Notes: generated by a model not told the origin, from the letters alone. Shown: positions 53,134 to 62,714, counted from the stretch's first letter. The stretch: DNA of 64,000 bases from Dietzia natronolimnaea (GCF_039525805.1 NZ_BAAAHZ010000009.1), one strand, 5' to 3'. Made by a program: numbers and translations.

Positions 53134-54026
53134 GGTTCCAGACTGACTTCAATCCCATCCTGAACTGGCTCAGCAACAACGGTCTCGAGGTCGTCCTCCT
53201 CGTGCTGGGCGCCGCCCTGATGACGCGGGTGATCGCCAAGATCGCGCGGATGTGGACCGGTCGGATCGACGCCAAACACACCGACGAGGATTTCTGGTCG
53301 GAGGAGTCCAAGCACCTCCACTCGCTGATCCAGGTGATCTCGTACGTCGCCGTGGGCGTGCTGTACATCCTGTTCGGAATCCAGATCCTCCTGCGCTTCG
53401 GCGTCAACCTGGTCGCACTCGTCGCCCCGGCCACCGTGCTCGGTGCGGCGCTGGGCTTCGGTGCCCAGAAGATCGTCCAGGACTTCCTGGCCGGGTTCTT
53501 CGTCCTGGCCGAGCGTCAATACGGCTACGGCGACATCGTGGAGCTCACCACTGCGACGGGCGTCACCGCGGGAACCGTCGAGGACGTCACCCTGCGCATC
53601 ACCCGCCTGCGGACCCTCGACGGCGAGGCGGTGATCGTCCCCAACGGCCAGATCGTCACCGCGATCAACCAGTCGCAGGACTGGGCGCGTGCGATCATCG
53701 ACGTCCCGGTGCCCAACAACGCCGACATGGACAAGGCCAACGAGGTGCTCGCACAGGTCTGTCGCGAGATCACCGACGACGAGCGGGTGGGCCAGTACGT
53801 CCTGGACGAACCCACCGTGATGGGTGTGCAGTCGATCCGGCTTGAGCAGACCGTGATCCGGTTGCTGGCCCGGACCAAGCCCGGCATGCAGTGGGAGGTG
53901 GGCCGACGGATGCGCGCGGTCATCCTGCGCCGGTTCCGCGCGGAGGGGATCGTTCTGGAGCCCGAGGCCCTGGCCGCGATCCGGGCGGGCATGCTCCGAC
54001 CGCAGACCGGAGAGGGGAGCGCGTGA
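53130..54026 (+). CDS. Small-conductance mechanosensitive channel (MscS family)
   Basis: A 298-residue MscS-type channel with helices near residues 15-35, 68-90 and the pore helix about 95-125 (ATVLGAALGFGAQKIVQDFL). The cytoplasmic beta domain has VEDVTLRITRLRTLDGEAVIVPNG. It should release solutes on osmotic downshift. GTG 53130 overlaps the prfB stop. It is Rv3104c-like. Confidence 0.9.
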   Translation: MRFQTDFNPILNWLSNNGLEVVLLVLGAALMTRVIAKIARMWTGRIDAKHTDEDFWSEESKHLHSLIQVISYVAVGVLYILFGIQILLRFGVNLVALVAPATVLGAALGFGAQKIVQDFLAGFFVLAERQYGYGDIVELTTATGVTAGTVEDVTLRITRLRTLDGEAVIVPNGQIVTAINQSQDWARAIIDVPVPNNADMDKANEVLAQVCREITDDERVGQYVLDEPTVMGVQSIRLEQTVIRLLARTKPGMQWEVGRRMRAVILRRFRAEGIVLEPEALAAIRAGMLRPQTGEGSA

Positions 54027-54700
54027 TGGCCGAGCGCCGAGACGACGACACGACAGCCGAAGACCACACGCCCGACGACCACACACCTGAGGGCACGACC
54101 TCCGACGCGGTCTCGTCCGGCGAGCTCGGCCCGGAGGCCGAGGACAGCGCGCGGACCGAGGCGGCGACCACGCGTGAGCCCCTGATCAGCGGCGATCCGC
54201 TGGGTCTCGGGGGGACCACCGATCCCGATGCGCCGTCCCGTCGGCCGCGACCGAAGATCGTGTCCCTGCTCGGGGAGTTCTTCAGGATGTCGCGGACCAC
54301 CGCGATCCTGCTGGTGGCGTTCGTCCTGTTCGCGATGCTCTATTCGCTGGTCAAGGACCAGCCGGTCGCCAGTTTCGGTACCCCACCGCCCCAGACGGAC
54401 ACCGCCGAGACCGAACCGCCCGCGCCGGCCGAGGGGACGACACCCGTCGAGGAGTCGCCGACCCCGGGGACCACGGTCGACCAGACGACGGTTCCGACCG
54501 CCACTCCGCAGACGTCACCGCCGGTCACCGGAACGACGCCGCCGCCGGGACGCCAGACCCCGACGTCCCCCACGGGAGCGACCGGGCAGCAGGCGCCGCC
54601 GCAGCAGTCACCGCAGGAACAGTCGCCGCAGGAGCAGGCGCAACAGGGAGAGGATTCCGGCGACGCCGGGGCCGGTGGGAATCCCGTGACCACGAGCTGA
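54026..54700 (+). CDS. Proline/threonine/glutamine-rich membrane protein (Rv3103c-like)
   Basis: A 224-residue protein: an acidic, Asp/Glu/Thr-rich cytoplasmic N-terminus (1-90), one helix (about 93-112, ILLVAFVLFAMLYSLV), then an extracellular tail of Pro, Thr, Gln and Gly with QSPQEQSPQEQ repeats. Low complexity suggests a cell-wall spacer. It lies between mscS and ftsE, as Rv3103c does. It starts one base inside the mscS stop (TGATG). Confidence 0.82.
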   Translation: MAERRDDDTTAEDHTPDDHTPEGTTSDAVSSGELGPEAEDSARTEAATTREPLISGDPLGLGGTTDPDAPSRRPRPKIVSLLGEFFRMSRTTAILLVAFVLFAMLYSLVKDQPVASFGTPPPQTDTAETEPPAPAEGTTPVEESPTPGTTVDQTTVPTATPQTSPPVTGTTPPPGRQTPTSPTGATGQQAPPQQSPQEQSPQEQAQQGEDSGDAGAGGNPVTTS

Positions 54701-54732
54701 CACCGACGGGTCCTTTGCCTGCCGTGTGACTG

Positions 54733-54751
54733 GAGTAGCGCTACGCTACTC
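54733..54751. promoter_or_regulatory. Perfect 19 bp inverted repeat over the ftsEX promoter
   Basis: GAGTAGCG-CTA-CGCTACTC, eight-base arms with no mismatch. It covers TACGCT (54742-54747), the leaderless -10 six bases before the ftsE GTG. A protein bound here would block ftsEX transcription. Confidence 0.7.
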
Positions 54752-54753
54752 GA

Positions 54754-55442
<689 letters not shown>

Positions 55443-55443
<1 letters not shown>

Positions 55444-56345
55444 TGGCCGCGCGGTTCATCGCGTCCGAGGTCGCACAGGGCCTGCGCCGCAACCTGTCGA
55501 TGACGCTGGCCATGATCATCACCACCGCCGTCGCGTTGGCGATGCTCGGCGCCGGGGTGCTGGTGGTCATGACCGCCTCGGCCAGCCAGGTCAAGTACGA
55601 CTACCTCAACGAGTTCCGTGTCTACGTGGACCGGGCCATCTCCCTCGAGGACCCCGACTGCACCTCGACGTGCGGTGAGATCCGGGACGAGTTGGAGGCC
55701 ACGGCCGGCGTGGCCTCGGTGGAGTACAAGAACCCGCAGGAGACGTACGAGGAGTTCGTCGAGCTCTTCGCCTCCACCGACCCCGTCCTGGTGGAGTCGA
55801 CCTCCCCGGACGCCCTGGGGTCGCGATTCACGCTCACCCTCGACGACCCCACCCGCGCGGAATCCGTGGCCGAGGATCTGGAGGGTGTCGCGGGGATCGA
55901 GGTCGTGCAGGGACAGGGGGAGCTGGTCGAGCGCGTCTTCTCCGTCCTGGACGGCATCCGGAACGCCGCGTTCGCCGTCGCGGTGGTCCAGCTCCTGGCC
56001 ACCGTCCTGCTCATCGCCAACATGACGCAGATCGCGGCCTTCACCCGCCGGACCGCGCTGGGGATCATGCGACTGGTGGGCGCGAGCCGCTGGTACACCG
56101 AGCTGCCGTTCGTGGTGGAAGCCGTGCTGGCGTCGGTGGTCGGTTCGCTGCTCGCGGTCGGCGGGCTGCTGGGGGCCAAGGTCGTCTTCCTCGACAGGGT
56201 GCTGGCCGAGGCGTACCGGGCGAACCTGGTGGAACGGATCACCACCGTCGACATCCTGCTGCTGGCCCCGGTCCTCGTGGTGGCGGGCGCGGTGGTGTCC
56301 GCGCTCACGGCGTGGGCCACGCTGCGGATCACGGTTCGGCAGTGA
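55443..56345 (+). CDS. ftsX: Cell division protein FtsX
   Basis: A 300-residue membrane partner of FtsE: helix near 22-45, an outer domain (about 50-165) with a CTSTCGE cysteine pair, then three helices (about 175-200, 225-250, 270-290). The outer loop should bind a RipC-type hydrolase. It starts on the last base of the ftsE stop (TGATG). Confidence 0.95.
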
Positions 56346-56404
56346 TCCCGTACTGATCTAGAGTGGGGGATCTGCCCGACGGACGGACGAGGAGGTGAAC
56401 CGAC

Positions 56405-56914
56405 GTGGCCAAGAAGAACAAGAAGAAGGGTGCGTCGACCCTCGGCCGTGACGGCAGCGTGGTCGCGAGCAACCGCAAGGCCCGGCACGAGTACTCCATC
56501 CTCGACACCCACGAGGCGGGGATCGCGCTGTTGGGTACGGAGATCAAGAGCATGCGCGAGGGCCAGGCGTCGTTGGTCGACGCGTTCGCGACGATCGACG
56601 ACGGCGAGGTGTGGCTCCGTGGGCTCCACATCCCCGAGTACTCCCACGGGAACTGGACCAACCACGCGCCCAAGCGCGCCCGCAAACTGTTGCTGCACCG
56701 TCGCGAGATCGATTCGCTCGTCGGCAAGGTGCGGGACGGCAACGCCACGCTGGTCCCGCTGTCCCTCTACTTCGTGAACGGGCGGGTCAAGGTCGAACTG
56801 GCCGTCGCCCGGGGTAAGCAGGCCCACGACAAACGGCACGACATCGCCAAGCGGACCGCCGAGCGCGAAGCCGTCCGCGAACTCGGCAGGAGGATCAAGG
56901 GCATGCACGCATGA
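56405..56914 (+). CDS. smpB: SsrA-binding protein SmpB
   Basis: A 169-residue RNA-binding protein needed for trans-translation. It delivers tmRNA (encoded at 57843) to stalled ribosomes. Landmarks are KARHEYSILDTHEAGIALLGTEIKSMR and a lysine/arginine-rich C-terminus. A perfect GGAGGTGA precedes GTG 56405. The gene overlaps the next by four bases. Confidence 0.95.
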   Translation: MAKKNKKKGASTLGRDGSVVASNRKARHEYSILDTHEAGIALLGTEIKSMREGQASLVDAFATIDDGEVWLRGLHIPEYSHGNWTNHAPKRARKLLLHRREIDSLVGKVRDGNATLVPLSLYFVNGRVKVELAVARGKQAHDKRHDIAKRTAEREAVRELGRRIKGMHA

Positions 56915-57759
56915 TGCCGGTCGCGCTGGCGTCGACCTCGGCGGTGGCGTACGGCATCAGCGACTACCTCGGCGGGGTCGCGTCCCGTCGCGCCCGTGCA
57001 CTGAGGGTCGTCAGCGTGTCGTACCCGCTGTCGATCGTGCTGGTCGGGGCGGCGGCGGTGGTGTCCGGGGGGTCACCGACCCTGGTCGGGTTGGCCTGGG
57101 GGCTGACATCGGGCCTCCTGTCAGGTCTCGCGGTGTGGTCGTTCTACGTCGCGCTCTCCCGCGGGCCGATGAGCGTGATCTCGCCGATCACGGCGGTTCT
57201 GGCCGCGTCGGTGCCGCTCGCGTTCGGGTTGGTGGCGGGGGAGCGGCCCGGGGCGGCAGCCCTGGTCGGGATGTCGGTGGCGCTCGTCGCCACGGTCCTC
57301 GTCTCACTGGAGAGCGACGAGGGTTCGTCGATCGGACACGGTCGCCTCACCTGGCCGTTGATGGCGCTCACGGTGATCTCGGGGCTGGCGTTCGCGGGCT
57401 TCTTCGTCCTGCTGGCACAGGTCCCGGCGGGTGAGGGGCTGTGGCCGGTCGCGGCGTCGCGGGTCGGCGCCACCGGGGTCGTCCTGGCGGCGGCGTTCGC
57501 CGCCCGCGAGTCGTTCAGGTTCTCCCGGCGCCTCATCGCCATCGGCCTGGTGATCGCCGTGTTCGACGCGGTCGCCAACGGAGCCTTCTACTTCGCCTCC
57601 CAGGCGGGCATGCTCTCGCTGGTGAGCGTGATCGCCGCGCTCTACCCCGCCTTCACGGTGGCGCTGGCCATCACGCACGGAGGGGAGCGCCTTCGCGCGG
57701 TCCAGATCGCGGGGCTCGCACTGGCGGGGGTGGCGATCGCACTGCTCGCGCTGGGCTGA
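56911..57759 (+). CDS. EamA/DMT-family transporter
   Basis: A 282-residue membrane protein with about ten helices in two EamA repeats, the drug/metabolite transporter fold. The second half has FYFASQAGMLSLVSVIAALYPAFTV, the conserved EamA end. Substrate unknown. ATG 56911 overlaps the smpB stop (ATGA), so it is co-translated with smpB although its role need not be related. Confidence 0.88.
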   Translation: MMPVALASTSAVAYGISDYLGGVASRRARALRVVSVSYPLSIVLVGAAAVVSGGSPTLVGLAWGLTSGLLSGLAVWSFYVALSRGPMSVISPITAVLAASVPLAFGLVAGERPGAAALVGMSVALVATVLVSLESDEGSSIGHGRLTWPLMALTVISGLAFAGFFVLLAQVPAGEGLWPVAASRVGATGVVLAAAFAARESFRFSRRLIAIGLVIAVFDAVANGAFYFASQAGMLSLVSVIAALYPAFTVALAITHGGERLRAVQIAGLALAGVAIALLALG

Positions 57760-57842
57760 GGTGGAGACGGAGCTCACCCTGGCGGTGGGGCCCCGGTCGG
57801 GGTAGGGTCAGTGGTCCGTCGATGAGAGTCGGCGGACCTGAC

Positions 57843-58216
57843 GGGGCTGATGTGGTTTCGACTACGTGAGTTGACGCAGGGGAAGCGTGCCGGTGCAGGC
57901 CAGAGACCACCGTAAGCGTCGTGGCAACCAATTACGCGCCGATACCAATCAGCGCGACTACGCCCTCGCTGCCTGACAGCGAGCCCGTAGTCTGTCGGCC
58001 CGGGGTCGCCCTCGCCCCGGTCACCGGCATCATCTAGAGGGATCACCGGCTCACCCGGTCACGGGGTGGGTCGGGACATCCAACAGTGACTGGGATCGTC
58101 ATCGCCGACATGTCCGCATGAGGGCGAGATCCGAGTAGAGGCCAACGCGGACTGCGCACGGAGAAGCCCTGCCGATGCTGCGGAGGACCCGGGTTCAATT
58201 CCCGGCAGCTCCACCA
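57843..58216 (+). ncRNA. ssrA: Transfer-messenger RNA (tmRNA)
   Basis: About 374 bases. The 5' end GGGGCTG pairs with CAGCTCC before the encoded ACCA, and GGTTCAATTCC is the T arm. The tag frame (57937-57975) encodes ADTNQRDYALAA then TGA, close to the mycobacterial tag ADSHQRDYALAA; ALAA is the ClpXP degradation signal. TAGGGT about 40 bases upstream may be the -10 with RNase P trimming the 5' end. It rescues stalled ribosomes with SmpB. Confidence 0.96.
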
Positions 58217-58221
58217 TCGGG

Positions 58222-58256
58222 CCGAGCCCCCGGTCGATCACCGACCGGGGGCTCGG
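58222..58256 (+). terminator. Intrinsic terminator after ssrA
   Basis: A 15-pair stem (CCGAGCCCCCGGTCG) with an ATCAC loop, followed by TGCATTT. It begins six bases after the tmRNA end. Confidence 0.85.
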
Positions 58257-58382
58257 TGCATTTCGGCCTCGCCACCTGCCCGCACCTGAAAGAGGACTCA
58301 GGCGGTTTCGGTACCCTCTCGGTAGTCGCCAGTCGCTCGGAAAGGGCCGACGGTTTCCCAGTAGAGAAAGGCCCACCCACAC

Positions 58383-59126
58383 GTGAACGCCAAGTCCGCA
58401 GGTAACAAGAGCACGAAGGTCCTGAAGACCAAGAAGAACAACGGGATGCTGATCACGGTCGCGGCGCTGATCGCCGTCGCCGTCCTGGTCCTCGGCGGTG
58501 TCGTGTGGATGGCCCAGCGGGGCGGCGAGGCCAACCCGATCACGTTCGGTGAGACGGCCGACGAGCTGATCGAGATCTCGGACACGGGTGTGATCGCGGT
58601 GGGGGAGGAGACCGCCCCGACCGTCCAGATCTGGGAGGACTTCATGTGCCCGGCGTGTGCCTCCTTCGAGGGGCAGAACGGTGAGCGGATCGCCTCCGCC
58701 GTGGAGGCCGGTGACCTGCGCGTGGAGTTCCACACCCTCAACTTCCTCAACCGCCAGTCGGCGTCGGGCGAGTACTCCACGCGGGCCATCGCCGCCGTCC
58801 AGTGCGTCGCGGCCAAGGATTCGCTGCCGGCCTTCTTCGACGTCAAGAACGCCTTCTTCGCCCAGCAGCCCGCCGAGGGCGGTGGCGACCGTTCCGCGAG
58901 GGAGCTGGCGGCCACCGCCGAGGCGGCCGGCGCGAACGCGGACTCGGTCGAGTGCATCGGCAACGTGGAGACCAACGGCGGGATGGAGAAGGCCTCGGAC
59001 ACCGCCGACAACTCGCAGGACAGTATCCGAGAGGTGACCGACCGCGTCTCCACCCCCACGGTCGCCTACGAGGGTGAGGTCGTGGAGATCGCCGATCCGG
59101 CCTGGCTGGACAACATCCTCGCCTGA
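58383..59126 (+). CDS. DsbA-like membrane-anchored thiol oxidoreductase
   Basis: A 247-residue protein with one N-terminal helix (about 22-44, MLITVAALIAVAVLVLGGVVW) and an outer thioredoxin-fold domain. The redox site is CPAC in WEDFMCPACASF (about residue 89); the cis-proline is in VSTPTVAYEG. It probably forms or repairs disulfides in exported proteins. GTG 58383 has a distant AAAGG. Confidence 0.88.
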   Translation: MNAKSAGNKSTKVLKTKKNNGMLITVAALIAVAVLVLGGVVWMAQRGGEANPITFGETADELIEISDTGVIAVGEETAPTVQIWEDFMCPACASFEGQNGERIASAVEAGDLRVEFHTLNFLNRQSASGEYSTRAIAAVQCVAAKDSLPAFFDVKNAFFAQQPAEGGGDRSARELAATAEAAGANADSVECIGNVETNGGMEKASDTADNSQDSIREVTDRVSTPTVAYEGEVVEIADPAWLDNILA

Positions 59127-59184
59127 CCCCGGTCCGCACCGATCGGTACCGGCCCCGCCCGTCCAGGGCGGGGCCGCAGGCGAT

Positions 59185-59214
59185 TTGGAGCGCCGAACCG
59201 GGATGGTGTAACTT
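59185..59214 (+). promoter_or_regulatory. Probable promoter of tRNA-Ala
   Basis: TTGGAG at 59185-59190 and TAACTT at 59209-59214 are 18 bases apart. The tRNA starts 45 bases further on. Confidence 0.55.
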
Positions 59215-59259
59215 TGGTCGAGCCGGTCGCCGAGAGGGGAACGGTGGAACAACCGATAC

Positions 59260-59332
59260 GGGGCTATGGCGCAGCTGGTAGCGCACCACACTGGCAGTGT
59301 GGGGGTCAGGGGTTCGAGTCCCCTTAGCTCCA
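59260..59332 (+). tRNA. tRNA-Ala (anticodon GGC)
   Basis: 73 bases. The acceptor stem is GGGGCTA/TAGCTCC; the anticodon loop is CTGGCAG between CCACA and TGTGG. The T arm is GGTTCGAGTCC. The 3' CCA is not encoded (ACCC follows), so it must be added by the CCA enzyme, unlike the initiator tRNA in this window. Confidence 0.95.
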
Positions 59333-59371
59333 CCCGAACGAACGATCCGGAAACGGATGGTTCATGCGAGC

Positions 59372-59400
59372 AAGAGCCCGGCCACTGGCCGGGCTCTTTT
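59372..59400 (+). terminator. Intrinsic terminator after tRNA-Ala
   Basis: A 12-pair stem (AAGAGCCCGGCC) with an ACT loop, ending in TTTT. It can also end transcripts of the convergent VOC gene. Confidence 0.88.
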
Positions 59401-59405
59401 CATCT

Positions 59406-59912
59406 CTATCCCTGCTGCGCGGCCCACTCGGCGACCCGACGTGCGCTCTCGGACTCCGACAGGTCCTCCACGCGGGACATGATCGACCATCGGACGCCGT
59501 ACGGGTCCCGGATCGAGGCGTACCTGTCGCCGGAGACGAACTCGCTCACGGGTTCACGGATCGTGGCCCCGGCCTGTGCGGCCCGGTCGACCACCTCGTC
59601 GACGTCCGCGCAGTACATCCCGATCGAATAGCAGGCCACCTCCCCGGTGGGCGGGGGCACGAGCCCGAACCGGGGACTGGGCTCGCCGAGTTGCAGCCGG
59701 CCGTTGCCGAAGTCGAGTTCGGCGTGCACGACGATCCCGCCCATCTCCGTCACGTCGACCACCCGGGCGCCGAACACCGAGGAATAGAATTCGACCGCGT
59801 CCCCCGCTCTCTCGACGGCGAGGAACGGCGTGAGGCTGGTCGACCCGTGGGGGACGCCGTCGGTGGTGTGTTCTCCGGTGACCCCGGCCCGGGGCGTGGT
59901 GTTCTCTGTCAT
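59406..59912 (-). CDS. VOC/PhnB-like (glyoxalase superfamily) protein
   Basis: A 168-residue protein of the VOC superfamily, PhnB/YaeR-like. It has the motif STSLTPFLAVERAGDAVEFYSSVFGA and RDPYGVRWSIMSR at the end. It may be an isomerase, dioxygenase or resistance protein; the metal ligands are not certain. TAGGTT on the minus strand (59919-59924) lies six bases before the ATG, indicating leaderless transcription. It is divergent from an AraC regulator. Confidence 0.85.
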   Translation of the reverse strand: MTENTTPRAGVTGEHTTDGVPHGSTSLTPFLAVERAGDAVEFYSSVFGARVVDVTEMGGIVVHAELDFGNGRLQLGEPSPRFGLVPPPTGEVACYSIGMYCADVDEVVDRAAQAGATIREPVSEFVSGDRYASIRDPYGVRWSIMSRVEDLSESESARRVAEWAAQQG

Positions 59913-59955
59913 GCGATGAACCTACGAGGACATGCACGGGAGTGGCTTGAAGATT

Positions 59956-59970
59956 CGCGACGCCGTCGCG
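59956..59970. promoter_or_regulatory. CGCGACG-C-CGTCGCG palindrome between VOC and AraC genes
   Basis: A perfect 15 bp inverted repeat in the 80-base divergent region. It is a candidate site for the AraC regulator, although AraC proteins usually prefer direct repeats. High GC content raises the chance of coincidence. Confidence 0.45.
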
Positions 59971-59992
59971 TCCGACACGCGGGGAGGGGACG

Positions 59993-60859
59993 ATGGCCGA
60001 CCTCCCTGATCGACGCGGGGTCCTTTATCCGGACAGGCTGCCCACCTTCCACCGCGAGGACGCGCCGTCGGAACTGCGTGACCGGATCCGTTGGTTCTGG
60101 ATCCCGCGCTGGCGTCTCGCGCCGGGGGAGACCTCCCGGCAGGAGCTGCTCCCTTTTCCGGCGTCCAATCTCGTCGTCGACCCCGGAGGGGTCAGTCTCT
60201 CCGGACCGACGACCGGCGTCTCCCACCGGGACCTCAGCGGCAGCGGATGGGCGGTAGGCGCCCTGCTCCGCCCGGCCGGATTGGCCTCGTTGGCGGCCGA
60301 GCCCCGGCGGCTCCGCGACGCGGAGACGCCCCTCGACGCCCCCGGGTTGCATCGTGCCGTCATGGCGGCGATGGGACAGGTGGACGAGGTCGTCGGCCGG
60401 TCGTGCCCTGCTGATCAGCGCGGGGCCGACCAGCGCGAGTCCGTCGCCCGCGCCCGGGCGCTGCGCTACTTCTCCGCGTGGGCCGCCGCGCACCTGGCCG
60501 CCCCGGACGCCGGCGGCGTCATGGCCAACGCCATGGAGGATCTCATCGCCTCGGACCGGTCGATCGTGCGTGTAGACCAGGTCGCCGCAGCCCTGGGCGT
60601 CTCGACTCGCGCGGTGCAGCGACTCGCGCACCGCTACGTGGGACTGCCGCCACTGAAGATGATCCGTCGGTACCGACTCCAGGAGGCCGCGCAACGTCTA
60701 CGCGAGGACCCGTCGGTGACGATCGCCCGGATCGCCGCGGAGCTCGGGTACTCCGACCACGCTCATCTCAGCGCGGACTTCCGCACGGTCCTCGGCCTGA
60801 GTCCCCGGTCCTACCGCCGCGCCCCCGGCGCCGCGGCGAAGGGGTCCTCCGACGGGTGA
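59993..60859 (+). CDS. AraC-family transcriptional regulator
   Basis: A 288-residue protein. The N-terminal domain (DUF6597-like, residues 1-150) resembles that of AraC proteins paired with VOC genes. The C-terminal AraC DNA-binding domain has two helix-turn-helix units: VDQVAAALGVSTRAVQRL and IARIAAELGYSDHAHLSADF. It probably controls the divergent VOC gene. GGGGAGGGG precedes the ATG. Its last 49 bases overlap the opposite-strand yccF-like gene. Confidence 0.9.
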   Translation: MADLPDRRGVLYPDRLPTFHREDAPSELRDRIRWFWIPRWRLAPGETSRQELLPFPASNLVVDPGGVSLSGPTTGVSHRDLSGSGWAVGALLRPAGLASLAAEPRRLRDAETPLDAPGLHRAVMAAMGQVDEVVGRSCPADQRGADQRESVARARALRYFSAWAAAHLAAPDAGGVMANAMEDLIASDRSIVRVDQVAAALGVSTRAVQRLAHRYVGLPPLKMIRRYRLQEAAQRLREDPSVTIARIAAELGYSDHAHLSADFRTVLGLSPRSYRRAPGAAAKGSSDG

Positions 60860-61230
60860 CGGATGGGCACGATGCGCTGGCCGAGGGGGAGAAGGGCCAG
60901 CGGGACCATCTTCCAGCAGGCGATGCCGAAGGGGATTCCCACGATCGTCAGGCACAGCAGCAACCCGGCGAGCAGGTGGGCGATCGCCAGTTCCCAGCCG
61001 AGCACCAGGATCCACAGGACGTTGCCGATCAGGGAGAGCGCACCGGCGTCCCGGCGGAACTCGGTCCGCCGCCCGAACGGCCACAGGACGTACGCCGCGA
61101 GCCGGAACGAGGCGATGCCGAACGGGATGGTGATGATCAGGATGCAGGCGATGATCCCGGCGATGACGTACACGAGCGCCAACCACCAGCCGGCGAGAAG
61201 AAACCAGAGCACGTTTCCCAGGGTTCGCAT
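60811..61230 (-). CDS. YccF-domain membrane protein
   Basis: A 139-residue protein with two copies of the YccF (DUF307) unit: GNVLWFLLAGWWLALVYVIAGI and GNVLWILVLGWELAIAHLLAGL, each followed by IPFGIA. This makes four helices. Function unknown. ATG 61230 is used; GTG 61233 is an alternative. Its 3' end lies inside the end of the AraC gene. Confidence 0.88.
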   Translation of the reverse strand: MRTLGNVLWFLLAGWWLALVYVIAGIIACILIITIPFGIASFRLAAYVLWPFGRRTEFRRDAGALSLIGNVLWILVLGWELAIAHLLAGLLLCLTIVGIPFGIACWKMVPLALLPLGQRIVPIRHPSEDPFAAAPGARR

Positions 61231-61364
61231 CACACCACGGTAGACGCCGCGGCGGGCCTCCGGGCCGGGTACCGGCGCGCCGGTCGCGGGGCCTGACGCG
61301 CACGATGCCGGGTCCGGGGGCCCAAAGCGCTGACGCCCGGCGAGGCATGTGTCATGTTTTAGTG

Positions 61365-62714
61365 ATGGGTGTTCATAAGTTTGCCGTCACCAGGATTCCG
61401 CTCGCGCTGGTGCTCGTCACCGCTCTGGTGGCGACCGCCCTCATCTCGGTGTCCGTGCAGGCCCGGGCCGAGGCGCGGATGGCCGAGGGCTTCCACTGGG
61501 GGGTGGCCACCTCGGGCTTCCAGGTCGAGGGTTCAAATATGGATTCCAACTGGAAGCGCTACGTCGACGCCGCCGCCGCGCGTGGAGAGGCTGATCCGGT
61601 CAACGACGCCGTCGACTTCTGGAACCGGTACCCCGAGGACATCGCCCGTGCCGCGGACCTGGGCGTGAACACCTTCCGCCTCAGCGTGGAGTGGTCGCGC
61701 ATCGAGCCCGAGCCGGGGCGGTACGACGAACAGGCCTTGCGTCGCTACGACGACATCCTGAGCACGATCAGGGCGCACGGCATGACGCCGATGATCACGA
61801 TGGTCCACTACGTGTATCCGGGATGGCTGGTCGATCGCGGCGGGTTCCTCTCGCCGGACTCGGTGGAGGCGTTCGGGCGCTACGCCGAGCTCATCACCGA
61901 GCGGTGGGCCGGTGACGGGACGATGTGGGTCACCTTCAACGAGCCGCTGGTGTTCTTCAGTCACGAACTCCGCATCGGGCTGGTGGGGCTGCACCAGTTC
62001 AACGCATTCCGCGACAACGTGGTGGCGGCCCACAAGCTGGGATATCACGCCGCTCATAGGGCGGACCCCGATGCCATGGTCACCGCGAACGAGGCGTACC
62101 TCCCCGCCTTCGCCCCGGCCACGGACGATCTGCTGCTCAACCACATCCGCGACGAGCTGGACTTCATCGGGGTCGACTACTACTACGGCATCGCGCTCGA
62201 CAATCTCACGACCATCCGTGCCGCGTGGGACGACTTCGCCGGCGTCCGTCCGCAGCCCGAGGGGATGTACGAGTCGATCGTCCACTACGCCAGGCACTTC
62301 CCCGGCAAGCCGCTGTTCATCGTCGAGAACGGGATGCCCACCCACAACGGCTACCGGGAGGACTCCTTCGAGCGCGGTGACTACCTCCGTGACGTCGTGT
62401 TCTGGATCCAACGCGCGGTCGCCGACGGCTACCCGGTGATCGGCTACAACCACTGGTCGCTGGTGGACAACTACGAGTGGGGGACCTACGACTCCCGTTT
62501 CGGCCTCTACCAGGTGGATGTGCTCACCGATCCGGCTCTCGAGCGCAGGCCGACCTCCGGGGTCGACGCGTACCGGGACGTGATCGCGGGCGGTGGCGTA
62601 CCGGAGGGCTATCGCCCGGTCCTGCCGGTGGGCACGTGCTCGCTGGGGACGATCCCTGACACCTGCCTCCGTCCCGTCGACGTTCACGGCCCGCTCGCGC
62701 GGCTGGCGGGCTGA
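61365..62714 (+). CDS. Exported GH1-family glycosidase
   Basis: A 449-residue family 1 glycoside hydrolase. An N-terminal hydrophobic segment (about 10-30, IPLALVLVTALVATALISV) is a signal or anchor. The catalytic acid/base is the glutamate in TFNEP (about residue 192), the nucleophile is the glutamate in VENGMP (about 322). YNHWSLVDNYEWGTYDSRFGL is the conserved aglycone region. Most GH1 enzymes are cytoplasmic, so export is unusual. The substrate is unknown. Confidence 0.88.
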   Translation: MGVHKFAVTRIPLALVLVTALVATALISVSVQARAEARMAEGFHWGVATSGFQVEGSNMDSNWKRYVDAAAARGEADPVNDAVDFWNRYPEDIARAADLGVNTFRLSVEWSRIEPEPGRYDEQALRRYDDILSTIRAHGMTPMITMVHYVYPGWLVDRGGFLSPDSVEAFGRYAELITERWAGDGTMWVTFNEPLVFFSHELRIGLVGLHQFNAFRDNVVAAHKLGYHAAHRADPDAMVTANEAYLPAFAPATDDLLLNHIRDELDFIGVDYYYGIALDNLTTIRAAWDDFAGVRPQPEGMYESIVHYARHFPGKPLFIVENGMPTHNGYREDSFERGDYLRDVVFWIQRAVADGYPVIGYNHWSLVDNYEWGTYDSRFGLYQVDVLTDPALERRPTSGVDAYRDVIAGGGVPEGYRPVLPVGTCSLGTIPDTCLRPVDVHGPLARLAG

